Under the pieces are notes generated by a model that was not told the origin of the DNA, ran no database searches, and saw only the letters and a list, made by a program, of their open reading frames with translations. The position numbers and the translations under genes are program-made. Below are positions 7,223-17,944 of a stretch of DNA of 29,883 nucleotides, in pieces (positions within the stretch are counted from its first letter, which is position 1; the number at the start of each line of letters is the position of its first letter). Origin of the DNA: Hydnum rufescens UP504. Lineage: Eukaryota > Basidiomycota > Agaricomycetes > Cantharellales > Hydnaceae. The DNA is taken from contig MU129293.1 in the NCBI GenBank assembly GCA_014904985.1, forward strand, positions 1 to 29,883, given 5' to 3'.

Positions 7223-8894
7223 AGTTCCATGTCAGCACTCTCAGGATGGGGCTCCAGATTCTGAGCCTGCTTCCAACCTCGCTCTCCGGAGTGGGCAAAG
7301 TTGCACCTCTAATCAAGAATATTCTGGATCGAGCCCTATGACCTGGTCCAAGGACGGAGATGCTGAGGCAGCGCCAGTCGATGCTGCTTGGAGTGATCTG
7401 TTCGACAATCGGGAGAAGCTCAAAACGTATTCAAGAAGCCGACAGTTGCTGTTGAAACATAAGTCATACTGTTGGTTCCCAAGTTTTTTTTAAATTTGTT
7501 AGCTGAATATGAATCATTTGGTGGATGCGGCATTGGCATGCTGTTACTTGCAGAAGGAGTGGTCATTGGTGTTCACAAGTAGCCAAAGGCACTTCCAATA
7601 TTTCGGCATCTCCTCAACACTCCACCCCCCTGTTCGTCAAGCAGGGGTCCTGGATTCAGGTGATTATACTCTCAGGCCAACATTATTGGATGCAAATGCC
7701 CCCTATCATGCATTCATAACCCGTACTCAGTTGGACCCACCTTCCTATACCCCTGCGATGAATGTGCAGAACAACGGAGTCAAGATGATTTTACCTTACT
7801 ATCAATCATTATTCACCAAATTTTTCTCATTGTGTCATTGTGCTCTTGAACACTGGTCTTCTGTCGCGAGGTACCTTAAAGTGCCAGATGTCCCCCTTCC
7901 CCCTACAAAACCAACTAGTCTTGGTCGCTCCACCTCGCTTGAATTTGTACCTGACTCCATTTGGGCAAGTGGGGATGTTCACTTGAACATACTCACGAGG
8001 TTTGCTTACGACTGCCAAGGGTATGCTGAATACATGATGCATCTTGCCATCGACCATGTTGCCCGCACCTACAACCTGGACCTTCCTGTCTTTGGGATAG
8101 ATGATCGATGAGTAGGGGCTGTATATCGCTTACCTCTTACTCCTGTGGATCGTCAAGCAGTAGATGATCTTGTGTGAATGGGTACACCAGTCTTTGGTGT
8201 CGTGGAGTATCTGCATTGCGACCATCGTGATACTGTGCCTGATCGTTGTCCCGACTCTCCCAAGGCAGCTGCAGCTGCAGCTGCCAAATATTTTGCTGCA
8301 ATGAAGAAGTGGGACGAGCAGAATGTTGATGTCGCCGAGTATATCGTACATGTCGAGGTTCCACTGGTTCATGTGCAGCACCCAGTCAATTGGTTCATCA
8401 GGCCACATTTGGGATATCCTGGTGAACTTGATCGCAATGATCATCCTCTCTGTGAAGCTGCATCGTGCATTTTGCCTGCTGGCAAAATTTGCAAGACTGA
8501 TGTGGTTGCTTTACGGGACTTCCTTGGTCGTGGCCTGTGGCCTGCTGCCCAGGCATACAAGGTGCCAAAGTTCTATTACAAATATGAATTTGGGGAGGTG
8601 ATAAAAATCTATGTCAATGAGGACAATGGTCCAATGGCTTCTTCATCAAAGGCGGTGGGCGATAACATGGAGGATCATGGTTTCAATATCTATGATGACA
8701 TCATGGGGAACCCCTATGATGAGGACGATGATAATTGGGAGAACAAGGGGGACTATGATCTCAATCCTACTCCTCACTTGGATGCAAAACAGGAGGCTGA
8801 AGCAAAGGCCCTAGTACTCACTGCCGAAAGTGGAGATGCACCTCGGTCAGCCACTTGGGCTGACCTTAATAGGCGGGACAAATCCCTCATCTAG
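7131..8894 (+). pseudogene. Copy I of an unnamed multi-domain family (N-terminal half), broken by TGA stops
   Basis: The first exon (7131 to about 7440) is Ser/Pro-rich, like the starts of copies II and III. The main frame resumes after a TTAG acceptor at 7502 and runs to 8894, interrupted only by TGA at 8109-8111 and 8175-8177. Matching points with copy II (13353-17435, - strand): DLPVFGIDDR against DAPVFCVDDR, and VEVPLVHVQHPVNWF against LEIPLLHVRHPTPWH. The second TGA lies 22 codons after the DDR motif in both copies. The downstream part is acidic (DEDDDNWENKGDYD). The C-terminal half seen in copies II and IV is absent. The function is unknown and I do not recognise a named domain. Confidence 0.65.
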
Positions 8895-9089
8895 TCAGCC
8901 TAAGAGGCCTGTTTTTTCTTTGATGTCAATTGACAATCTTTGGATGTCAAATTGACATCTTTCTCAACACTTAGCGGACTATCTGGGGTTATCGGGCATT
9001 AGGATTATTGGCTTATTATTATTATACTATTATATGGAGTAGTACAGTCTGTAGGCCTACACCTATGCTAAAATCTAACACCTTGGATT
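8895..9089. other. Spacer with paired TTGACATC/GATGTCAA words
   Basis: No gene seen. GATGTCAATTGACAATC and GTCAAATTGACATC form short palindromes. GTCAGCCTAAGAGGCC at 8894 is a reverse-oriented relative of a motif at 25664 and 29058. Confidence 0.4.
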
Positions 9090-9104
9090 CACACACATCT
9101 GCCA

Positions 9105-9380
9105 CAGCAGGTATGTGGGCCTTCGTTTGCCCCTTCACACGGCCCGGTTTGTGCGTTTGCATGCCTTCATGGCTGCATGGGTTCTCGCATTGCCACAGCA
9201 GGTGTGTAGGCCTTCATTTGCCCCTTTGTGCGGGCCCCCAGTTGTGTGTTTGCATGCCTTCGCGGCTGTGTGGGTTCTCGTGTTGCCGCAGCGGGTGTGT
9301 GGGCCTTCATTTGCCCCTTTGTGCGGCCCCGGTTCATATGTTTGCGTGCCTTTGTGGCTGCGTGGGTTCTTGTGTTCGAT
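9105..9380. repeat. About 92-bp tandem repeat, three units
   Basis: GGCCTTCRTTTGCCCC recurs at about 9118, 9209 and 9302, with GCATGCCTTC and GGGTTCTCG following in order. Each unit keeps one arm of hairpin A (GCAGGTGTGT) without its partner. It is an expansion inside the last exon of the truncated arm; the open frames over it are repeat artefacts. Confidence 0.75.
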
Positions 9381-9408
9381 TCCTGACTCCACAATGTCGG
9401 GTGGGACA

Positions 9409-9535
9409 CTTATGGAAAATAATCTGTTAGTTAAAGTAAAACCTGCGCAAAACGAGTGCAGCGGCTGCTCTTTTTGCACATTTGTAGCTATTAAAAAACT
9501 TACCTTATATTGGGGCGGGTGTGTAGCTCCCTCGT
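9409..9535 (-). repeat. Truncated-arm unit C1 (intron 9409-9503), half hairpin A
   Basis: The donor is AAG|GTAAGT, the branch-site motif AACTAAC and the acceptor ATAAG. Hairpin B 9445-9479 is imperfect. Only one arm of hairpin A remains (GGGCGGGTGTGTAG), so this unit has lost its exon-end stem. Confidence 0.55.
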
Positions 9536-9683
9536 TTACTCTGTGGCTGCGTGCGTGTGTTGCCCTTCATTTGTTTGCATGCTCGCGTGTAATTGGGTGC
9601 TGGGTTTCATTGCGATTCTGGCGGGTCTGTGGGTTGGAGCTCACAGCCGGGTGACTTCGCATGTTGGGATGGGACATCTGGAC

Positions 9684-9824
9684 CTAGGATAGGAAATAGG
9701 AAATATGTTAGTTAAGATTAAAACTCGCGCAAAAAAGAGCAGCGACTGCTGCTCTTTTTGTGCGTTCGTAGCTATTAAAAAAATACATACCTTATATTGC
9801 CACACCCACCGCAGCGGGTGTGGC
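9684..9824 (-). repeat. Truncated-arm unit C2 (intron 9684-9790)
   Basis: The donor is AAG|GTATGT, the branch-site motif AACTAAC and the acceptor CCTAG. Hairpin B 9726-9764 has one bulged A and a G/T pair that is C-A in the sense RNA. Hairpin A 9799-9824 is GCCACACCC..GGGTGTGGC with U-G on - at 9808/9815. Confidence 0.65.
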
Positions 9825-9962
9825 TGCCTATTTTTCTCCATGGCTTCATGTATGTTGTTTGTTGCGCTTTCCGTTTGGCATGTTTTCGGTTAGCACTTCG
9901 TTGTTTGGACCCTAACACAGGGCCCTCGGGTTTTCGTTTGGGTCTCCGAACCAGGCCAGGAT

Positions 9963-10114
9963 CTAAAATAATAAAAGAACAATGTTAGTAATGATATTCA
10001 AAGCAGCGCAAAAAGTGCAGCTTTCGCTGCTCTATTTGCACTGTAGTATCTACTACAATCCAAAAAAAAAAACTTACCTCGTATGACCACACTCCTGCAT
10101 CAACAGGTGTGGTC
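9963..10114 (-). repeat. Truncated-arm unit C3 (intron 9963-10077)
   Basis: The donor is GAG|GTAAGT, the branch-site motif TACTAAC and the acceptor TTTTAG. Hairpin B 10006-10040 has several mismatches but keeps a GAAA loop in the sense strand. Hairpin A is 10085-10114 with a one-base irregularity at 10093. Confidence 0.6.
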
Positions 10115-10240
10115 GTCTGTACCTGCCTTTCTAGGTGGCTCCCTGTTTAGTTGGTTCAGGGTATGTAGTTGCAAGGAGAGCACAACTCAATGTCGGCAAC
10201 TGCCAGAGAAATCTATTAATGAAATATGTACTGGAAAATA

Positions 10241-12556
10241 TTATAGCATCGGGCACAATAACAAATCTTGATTTTCAGACATATCAAGGTCTGGGAATTG
10301 AGAGAAGTCAAGATTAAGTGTGTTGGCAGGGGGACTGGCCGGGTTGACAAAGTCAAGCAAATTTGTCCCCTCGTTAGGATTCAAACTGTTCATGTCGAAG
10401 TGAATCTGCTCGTCGAAGTCAAAGTTGTACTTGGTCAGGGATGCGTCGAACAACGTCCCTGGTGCAAACTTTGCAAACATGTTGGATTGTAAGGGTTCCG
10501 GTGGCGCAGAAACTTGGTGATCCTCAAGGCTCTCACCTCCCACCAATGGCTCAGGGCTCTCACCTCCAACCAATGGCTCAGGACTCTCATCCTCATCTAT
10601 AATTGGATTTGAAAGCACCTTCCTCCTCTTTCCCTTCCCTGACCCACCCCCAGGTACTTCTTTCCTCTTCCGTCGTTTTCCCGCTTCCCTAGCCTGTTCT
10701 CCTGAAGTCCCAACATTGCCAGAGGCAACAGATTTTTGTTTCCCGATATACTCATGCCAGTCCGCTATCGGACAACGTCGAGTTGTTGTTGTCTCTGATG
10801 AGACAAGTATCATCCGAAATGTCCTCACTGGCTGGTATGTCAAGCCGTTTAACTACAAGGCGCTTGTGCTCCTCCACAGCAAACAACTGATTCCACAAGT
10901 TGGTCCAATGTTCCGTCTGCAGTGAGGATACGATCAACCCAAGTACACTAGGAAACTCGGATTTTGATGGCCAGCCAGAGATGTATAAACGATGTCGAAT
11001 AAGGAACGCCGGGATTGTGCTCCAAGGAAACTTCGGCCCAATTGCTGCATCATTTTGTTCTTCAAAAATCCGAGTGAGTTCAGCAGTACAGGCCGTCCGC
11101 CTGCCATGCATGTCAGGAGGAAGTCGTTTTGGAGCCGTTGTTAAATGTATTCCTGTCTCCCCTTGTGCCACAAGGATATGCGAATGGATTTTGGGGAGGA
11201 GTGTGGATGTGGGCAGAAATACTGCCTTAATCCACTGTTTCATTGCCGGCGATCCACATATAACTGCATTATGCTTGGATGCAGCTAGGTCTGGATGCCC
11301 TGAAACAAGGAAGGCGGCTGACATGGATATTCATCCATGCGGCAGACAATGCATCATCCGTCCAATGACGCTTTAAGGAGTTGAGCTGACTCCCGATATC
11401 TGCAGGGCTCAACCCAACCTTCTTTGCAAAGCCTGACTTGAGTTTCTTATGCTCTGCCACCAATTCCTGGGCCTCTTGCTTCCATTCGGATGACTCTGCT
11501 CCGCCATGCGATGCGATCAAGGCCTGATATGCAGGCTTAATAACCTCAGCAACGTACTGGTGATGGGGATGGGTCTCCTTCTGAGGATCCTCAGGATGTT
11601 TACTCTGGAATGCATTCCAAGCATTTCCACTGACTCGTCGCTCCTTCGTTGCAATAATGAGGTTTGCAATCCACATCACGGAGTCTAGAGGGCGCTTCCA
11701 GTCCTTTGCATGCTGTTGCAACCCAAGCATCAGGGACTTGGTAAGACCCTGGACCTCCAAGATTTGTTCTCATGTAAAATGACCGCCAGACATCATGGAC
11801 GTGACAAACTCCTCATCTGCATCATCTTCGATGTCTTCATCTTGCCCCGAAGTGGCACCCTCGTCTTGTTCATCATCTACTTGTTCATCTGGATTGTAAA
11901 AGAGAGCATCGTTATCACCATTGTCAACTTGGGAAGCTCCATTGGATAGAAACAATGGTTCCTTTGAATGGCGAACACTGTCCTCATGGTCAGCATCCAG
12001 GGGGAAAGACCTCCTGGATGAAGTTGATGAAGGCGAGTGAAAAGACAGCAAAGAGGGACAGGCAGATCATGAAGGTGAACGGGCAGATCGCAAAGGCGAA
12101 TGGGCGGATCGCAAAGACGAACAAGCGGATCGCAAAGGCAAACGGGAGGATGGCAAAGGCAAACGGACAGACGGCGAAGGCAAATGGACAGATGGCGAAG
12201 GCGAAACGGACAGGTTGTGAGGGCGCATTAGCAGGCAGCAAAGGCGTATGAGTTCCAGATGGTTTGGCCAACCAGTTTTCATGACGAGGCGGACCAGAAT
12301 GTTCAGTTTCTGTTGACTCGGATTGGTCTAACCGGTTCTCATGACGAGGAAAACCAGTATGCTCTCCAAGTGCTTTATTAGACATAGCTGCAGTCGGGTG
12401 TGTGATTTTCCCGAACTCCACAAGCTGTGCCCTTGTATCTAACTCTATGTATGGACGCAACCACTGTAGTGAAGAAACAGTTGCATTGGAGGCAGGCGGA
12501 CTGCCATTGCCTCGGGGCTTGGGCTTTCGGTAGGTCTTTAAATTCTTGGGGGGCAT
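10241..12556 (-). pseudogene. Broken gene of unknown function, possible nuclear protein
   Basis: Reading starts at 12556 (MPPKNLKTYRKPKPRG). A 21-bp minisatellite at 12066-12213 shifts the frame into one encoding Ser/Arg/Pro repeats, then an acidic stretch ending MMSGGHFT. That frame carries on to about 11330 with TGA at 12067-12069 and 11770-11772. After a shift near 11325 a globular part follows (FPWSTIPAFLIRHRLYISGW). A second shift near 10800 leads to a tail with a strong basic cluster (GKRRKRKEV, KGKRRKVL) and duplicated SPEPLVGGE. The 10800 shift could be a 34-nt intron (donor GTGAGG, acceptor ATCAG) because joining keeps the frame. The basic clusters suggest nuclear import (inference). 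I know no named domain here. Confidence 0.5.
12066..12213. repeat. 21-bp minisatellite inside the broken gene
   Basis: About seven units of the type GCAAAGGCGAATGGGCGGATC. On the - strand the gene frame reads RSAHSPL-like repeats. One unit has TGATCT where neighbours have CGATCC/CGATCT, giving the in-frame stop at 12067. Confidence 0.8.
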
Positions 12557-12639
12557 TTTGACGGCACGAGAGCAGAAGAGTCAACACGGCAAACTTTCGA
12601 GGTAGGTCTCTTGAGTTGTAGAGAAGTGAAGATGGACCA

Positions 12640-13147
12640 CACAATCTTATGTGTGTCCCCTACTCAACTTCTTTGTTTGTCGCCTAGTTGAAGTAGAAGC
12701 GCAAGGTAAAATTGCCGTACAATTCCAGTCTCACAGCTTCGTTTGAGGCCAAGTTAATAAAAGGTTTGATGAATAGCACAAGGGCAAACACAAGAATATG
12801 TGCCTACAACCCCGCAGCTGGTGCTACGTGTACAAGTGTGTCGAGGGTGGTGAGCGTGTAAGTGTGCTGACCTGTATCGAGCGAAAATCAGGGGATCCTC
12901 CAAGGTGTACATGGAGATTAGATGCAACGGAGCGCAACTTACAACTTCGTTTGAAGCTCAAGTAATAAAAAGTTTGATGGACCGCGCGAGGGCAAACACA
13001 ATTGTATGTGTCTACAACCCCGCGACTGGTGTTATCGGAGCGTATGGACAACGAAGCGCGATTGAGTCGAGGAAAAAAGCTTGAATTCAACAACTCAACA
13101 CCAAGTTTGCTTCCGACATTACATTTATTAACGGCATAAAATTCTAG
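12640..13147. repeat. Intergenic region with a direct duplication (about 95 bp, period 208)
   Basis: 12734-12824 and 12943-13036 share CTTCGTTTGA, AATAAAA.GTTTGATG, GAGGGCAAACACAA or its variants, and CTACAACCCCGC. The duplication lies behind the start of the minus-strand gene at 12556, so it could be regulatory or just decayed repeat. No gene is supported. Confidence 0.5.
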
Positions 13148-13352
13148 ATGCGAAGTACAAAGGTGCAAAAAGGAGGAGGGAATAAAAAAATTAAAGAGGT
13201 TGTCACAAAGACGGAGGAAGGTAAAGGCAGAACAAGGAAAGGCGACGAAGGTGATGATGAGGAGGGTAACGGCGACGAAGGTGATGAGGATCGCAACAAA
13301 TGCAAGGGGAATGAGGGAGATGATGATAACGACCACCGTGAATAGGATTATC

Positions 13353-16300
13353 TTAGCCGGTCGATGGATACGAAGGCCGTTCTACAGTCAGGTCTAAAAT
13401 CAGTCTCCAAATTGAACTTGACTTCATTCGCCCAAATGTCTCTTCTTTGGCCTCAGTTGTCTTCAATTGCGAGCCTTCCTTGCGCACATCCTGCTGTTTC
13501 CACCTAGCAATCCGGCGAAAATCCGCAACCATCGTACCACTGCCCGTCCGCCTAATTGGCTCCTGGAAGTGCGATGCGATACCCCCAACATCCAGTTTAT
13601 CGATGTATGACAGCATCATCATCTCCAATCGACGCATCCACAATGTTATTGACCCAGGAGGAGCTGAGGCCAGTTGAGCACTGTACCAGGATACTGAGAT
13701 GTCGACGATATCCATCTTTCTGGCTACAAGTTTGGCTTTATCGACTGGAATAGGGGGATGCCTTTGATAGTCGAGGAATAATTCACCAAGCGAGCTGGCC
13801 ATAGCGAGGGGGGGAGGGCCGACATCGAGAAGTTCCTTCAATTCGATTTCTGACTGTGCATGCGCGTACACTCGATCGATGTAGTACACATCCACTAGGC
13901 CCATGAAATTCTGGATGGGCTGCTCCCAGACCATCGTCTCCACAGATGTCAATTCGTTGGCTTCCCGAGTCCCCCAAAGATGTGCTTGACAAGCATCTCG
14001 CCTGGCCAGAGATTTGAACATGAGAAACATATGGTACGGGGCACCCTTATGACGACTGGGCTTGCTCTTGCGAGCAGCAAGGCAATCCCATTGTCGCAGC
14101 TTGAGCACCCACCCGATGTCCGTGCATCTTTGAGGGTCCCGGTCGTGCTTCTCAGGGATCGGACTGATATCGATGCAATACCAAGACTTCAATGGCATAG
14201 CACCACGTCGTGGTACCATAGCGGTGGGAACGACGGGAGGGGCAGGGGGGGGGGATCCATGGAGCGCGGGGCAGTAGGAAGTTTCCTGGAGGGGGCCTGT
14301 TGGGAATAGCTACTGGGTCCAGCAATGTTCGTTGCAGCCCATCCCATAGGCTCTGCATGTTCCGCATATTTACTTGGCCCAGCCTTCCCATCTCTGCCAG
14401 CAGAATAAGAGTGGCTCCCAGCATCGTGGCGCCACGCATAGCGGGTGTTCCCTTTCCCATCATCGGAAAAGTGTCTGCCCTGCGGAAAGCCCGTTCCCGA
14501 CGAACCCATGCCATGCACAGAATCTAACCGACCTGCGCAGAGACTGCTCCCTTTCGTGTCCAGACCCCCAACCGAGCTCACGGACGGGCTCACATTCGCG
14601 ATGACACCGTAGATCACCACCTTCACGATGACGCCGTTCACCTTCACGTTCACGGGGACGCTGCTCATCTTCCCATTCATGACGACGACGTCCGACTTCC
14701 AATTCGCAACGACGGCGTTCATCTTCCCGTTCACGATGACGGTGTTCGTTTTCCAATTCACAGCGGCGGCGTTCATCATCCCGTTCATGGTTGCGGCGTT
14801 CGTCTTCATATGAACGTTCGCCCTCCCGGTCCTGCACCTTTTCGTGCCTGACCTGAGACCCGCGTTCATGTTCCCTGGGCCCTTGTTGTGACTTCTGGGG
14901 CCTTTGATCCCAAGATGAATGGGCCTCCCTGGGATGGGTGGATTGAGGGTTGAGAGCCAGCCATTCCATTCCCCTCGAGACAGCCAGCACTTCATCATTG
15001 CGTTGTCTCTGCGATGGACCAACCGAGTTTCCCACCGCTGGGGTTACAGTCGGTTGGTTAAAACGACGAACGGTGTCCAGTAAATCTCTCTCCTCGTCCG
15101 ATCCGGGTCTCAAACTCACAAGATCATCATCATCATCATCATCGTGATGGCGAGAGGGAGTTGGAGATACGGCGGGGAGCACGGTAGGAGCAGGAGGCAC
15201 AGCGAGGGCAGGAGGCACAGCGAGGGCAGGAGGCACAGCGGGGCAGGAGGCACAGCGGGAGCAGGAGGCACAGCGGGAGCAGGAGGCACAGCGGGAGCAG
15301 GAGGCACAGGCATGGGGGGGCAGGAGGCACGATGGGGGCAGGAGGCACGACGGGGGTAGGACACGCAGGCACAGCGGGGCAGGCGAGGAAGGGGCGGGAG
15401 GTATGACGGGGGCAGGCGAAGAAATGACAGCATCAGAAGGCACGACGGAAACAGGGAGATCGGTGGGGGTAGGGGCAGGAGGCTCAGGAACTGACGATGG
15501 TGAGGATGATGGGGGGAAGAAAAGTTGTCGAGGTAAGCGAACCTGTTGGCCATATGCCAAGCCTCTTCGTCGTTGACCAGTCAGTCTCTGAGCACGGTAA
15601 GGATCCCAATGCTTATCGAGGTAAATCTCGAGATAACTTCGTGGCGGCTTCCCTCTGTGTGATTTGCCGACCCTCTTGCCTGTAGCATTCCTGAGAATCT
15701 GCTTGATGGTTTCAATAGCCCTAAAGTCTCCACTATACGCAGCGGCGACGAGCATTCGGCCTTCTTCTTCCTCTTTTGCCTGTTCCGCCTTCCTGCTATT
15801 TTCCCGGTCCACACGTGCCTGGAAGTCATCATCCGCTTCAAGCACACCCTGCTGCAACGTATCGTCGACTAAGGACATCGTATCATAATCGTCATCTCCA
15901 TCTTCACCTTCATCTTCGTCGAATCCATCCCAAATCCTCAACTCGACCTCAGGATTGGATGGATTGACCTCTGGGTTGGGGGGGTTGAGAGGTTTAAGGA
16001 AGGCAGGAGGCGAGGATCCCGATTCATGAAGTGCGTTAACCAAATCATCCAGATGGGACCTGGTCATGCGATACTTGAATAACCCAGTAGTTACAGTCTG
16101 AACCTTTTTAAGGAATAGACCCTCCAGAGTTGCATCATCTCCCATAATGTATTGGTTGGGGCTCATGGTATGCCAAGGTGTCGGATGCCGTACATGAAGA
16201 AGTGGTATTTCCAAACGAAGACGCCGATGACGCAAATCATGAGGATTCTTCCTTGCTTCTGCGACGCGAGAGGGAGCCAACAAAACATCATTTGGGCTAT

Positions 16301-17435
16301 GTCTGTCACGAAATGTATCCCGGCGACTCCTCAATTCCTGCACGATCCAAATTGGAATGCCTCGTCATTCAAGCTCCTCACGCCAAACTGTCTCCTTGTC
16401 GCCAACAGAGTTCCCAAACACAGCACCAATAATTCTGTCATCGACGCAGAAGACGGGGGCGTCAGCCTTGAATGTTTCCACAAGCTTGTCGATGCAACAA
16501 AACATCAGGTAGCTGGCATAGCCATTGAATTCATAGGCAGTGATGATAAGGCCATTGACGCGGAGTACGTCCTTGTTCTTGTGTTGGATATCTTCGAGTT
16601 CATCGCATAGTGACGATGTAGCTGGCGCGACTGGCGCTTTCAGCCATTGTGACTCGTTCCCCAGCCAATCCCAAGCAACTTCCAGCCACCCCTTGTACAG
16701 TGCCTCAGACGTTTGGAAGAATTTCCGGCACTTGTTGTAATAAGGATATGAGAGGCACCTTATGCCATTGACTCTATTGTAGACAGAGTCACTGACGAAG
16801 GGGGGATCGGACTTCAAGCGCTTGATATAGGCATACCAAGGCTGAAATTGGTTAAACATATGGGGAACAATAGTGAAGTCTGTGGGGGAAATCAAGGGTG
16901 GGGGCCGGCTCAAATGCTTAGGCAAGTGTCCAGCCATGTTGTAAATGTCATCAGGGCCATGCCAGTGACCTAAGAACTGAAAATTTCACAATGAGTTGGT
17001 GTATACCACCGACCATTCCAGAATGTTGTATATATTCACAACATTCGAGGAATATAGACAATGCGTATAGCCCTTAGTTCAATTCTTCTCTTCAGCAGAG
17101 TAAAGAGACATACCGATCCTCTCTTGTGCTTTTTGGTTGGCCACTTTCCAGTCACTGGGAGAGGGAAAACCTAGAAGATCCGTCGACATTGGAAGTGGCA
17201 TCTGGTCGTCAGATTCCAGACACGCCTTCCTATTGAGAACATCAATCTGCAAACTTGAGGGAACGAGTGCGCCCTCTCCGCTTGTGACAGAGCCAGGCTC
17301 CAACTCGCGATTCGGATTTGAACTTGATGAAGCAAGATTACCCCCCCCGCTCAAAACAGCAGGGCTGGTACTCATCGCAGACATCGACAACGTGCTTGAG
17401 GAAGGGATGCTGCTGCTCCCCCCGGAAGTAGGCAT
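13353..17435 (-). pseudogene. Copy II of the unnamed multi-domain family, longest copy
   Basis: Exon 1 is 17114-17435, a Ser-rich start. A GTATGT..TTAG intron (16970-17113) keeps the frame: ERI joins to GHWHGPDDIYNMAGH. The frame continues through DAPVFCVDDR, a TGA at 16365-16367, LEIPLLHVRHPTPWH, an acidic stretch (DEDEGEDGDDDYD), a Pro/Cys minisatellite region (15185-15370) and an Arg/Glu-rich repeat (about 14590-14830). After frame breaks near 14520 and 14219 comes the C-terminal block SWYCIDISPI..HKGAPYHMFLMFKSLARRDACQ, shared with copy IV. The full layout suggests a protein over 1,000 residues. The breaks could be unrecognised introns, but the TGA has no splice signals around it. The function is unknown; the family recurs near transposon sequence, so it may be element cargo (inference). 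Confidence 0.6.
15185..15370. repeat. 18-bp minisatellite in copy II
   Basis: GCAGGAGGCACAGCGGGA-type units are repeated about ten times with small length changes. On the gene strand they read VPPAPA or CASCSR depending on frame, so unit-length changes move the frame. Confidence 0.8.
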
Positions 17436-17482
17436 GCGGTCAATTTGCTTCCGCAGTCCCGGAAATTTTCGTAATAGTGTGG

Positions 17483-17944
17483 ATAATTCTATTTGCCACC
17501 CCCCCGGGTGTTATCACCCCCTCTGTCGAGTGTTATTTGAGGCAGTGAAGGGGCGGAATTTTTGGGTGGTGCTGGAGACCACCCATCCGTGCAACAAAAT
17601 GCTGAGTCAACCCGCAGTATTAACAAAGATATCATGTGACCCGAAATAATAAAAAATCTCTGCCTCCTGTGATGAACCAGTAAGTCCTTCTGGTTCACCA
17701 CAGGAGGCAGAAGCCCAGCTTAATCAGATTTTGTTTCCATTATTTCAGGCTACATGGTATCTTTAATTTAAGTTGATTATATACTGCGGGTTGACTCAGC
17801 ATTTTGCTGCACGGCAATTAAGGGTGGATGATCCTCAGCACCACCCCGCATGCCAGAAATTCCACCCCTGCACTGCCTCAAGTAATGCTTGACAGAGGGG
17901 GTGATAACACTCGCGGGGGGGGGGGGGTTGGCAAATAGAATTAT
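17483..17944. mobile_element. Non-autonomous element with long terminal inverted repeats
   Basis: The ends ATAATTCTATTTGCCA and TGGCAAATAGAATTAT (right end with one extra T) are inverse copies. The similarity runs inward about 140 bp per side, through GGTGTTATCACCCCCTCTGT, the GAGGCAGTG block and TGCTGAGTCAACCCGCAGTAT. The centre (17662-17711) is a separate strong hairpin, CTGCCTCCTGTG..CACAGGAGGCAG. There are no coding genes inside. It lies just upstream of copy II's start. A clear target duplication was not seen. Confidence 0.75.

Larger units (their letters stand above)
9090..10207 (-). mobile_element. Truncated hairpin-unit arm without palindrome
   Basis: Transcript direction is leftward. 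The first exon (10078 to about 10207) starts with CGACATTGAG, comparable with the GGCATTGAAT start of the other arms, but the palindrome beyond it is missing. Three introns follow: 9963-10077, 9684-9790 and 9409-9503, each with a hairpin B. Exons 9791-9962 (172 nt) and 9504-9683 (180 nt) lie between them. It is a one-sided relic of the structure at 1-5904. Confidence 0.6.

Noticed and set aside
9008..9654. Open frames over the 92-bp repeat
   Set aside because: They follow repeat composition and cross predicted splice sites of the minus-strand arm.
12824..13397. Hydrophobic minus-strand frame and acidic plus-strand frame near 13148-13345
   Set aside because: Both come from the low-complexity GACGAAGGTGATGA tract; no start context or homologous copy supports them.
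17137..17649. Plus-strand frame antisense to copy II exon 1, similar to a minus frame antisense to copy III (18847-19035)
   Set aside because: The antisense similarity is a shadow of the conserved Ser-rich exon; the sense frame splices cleanly into the family.
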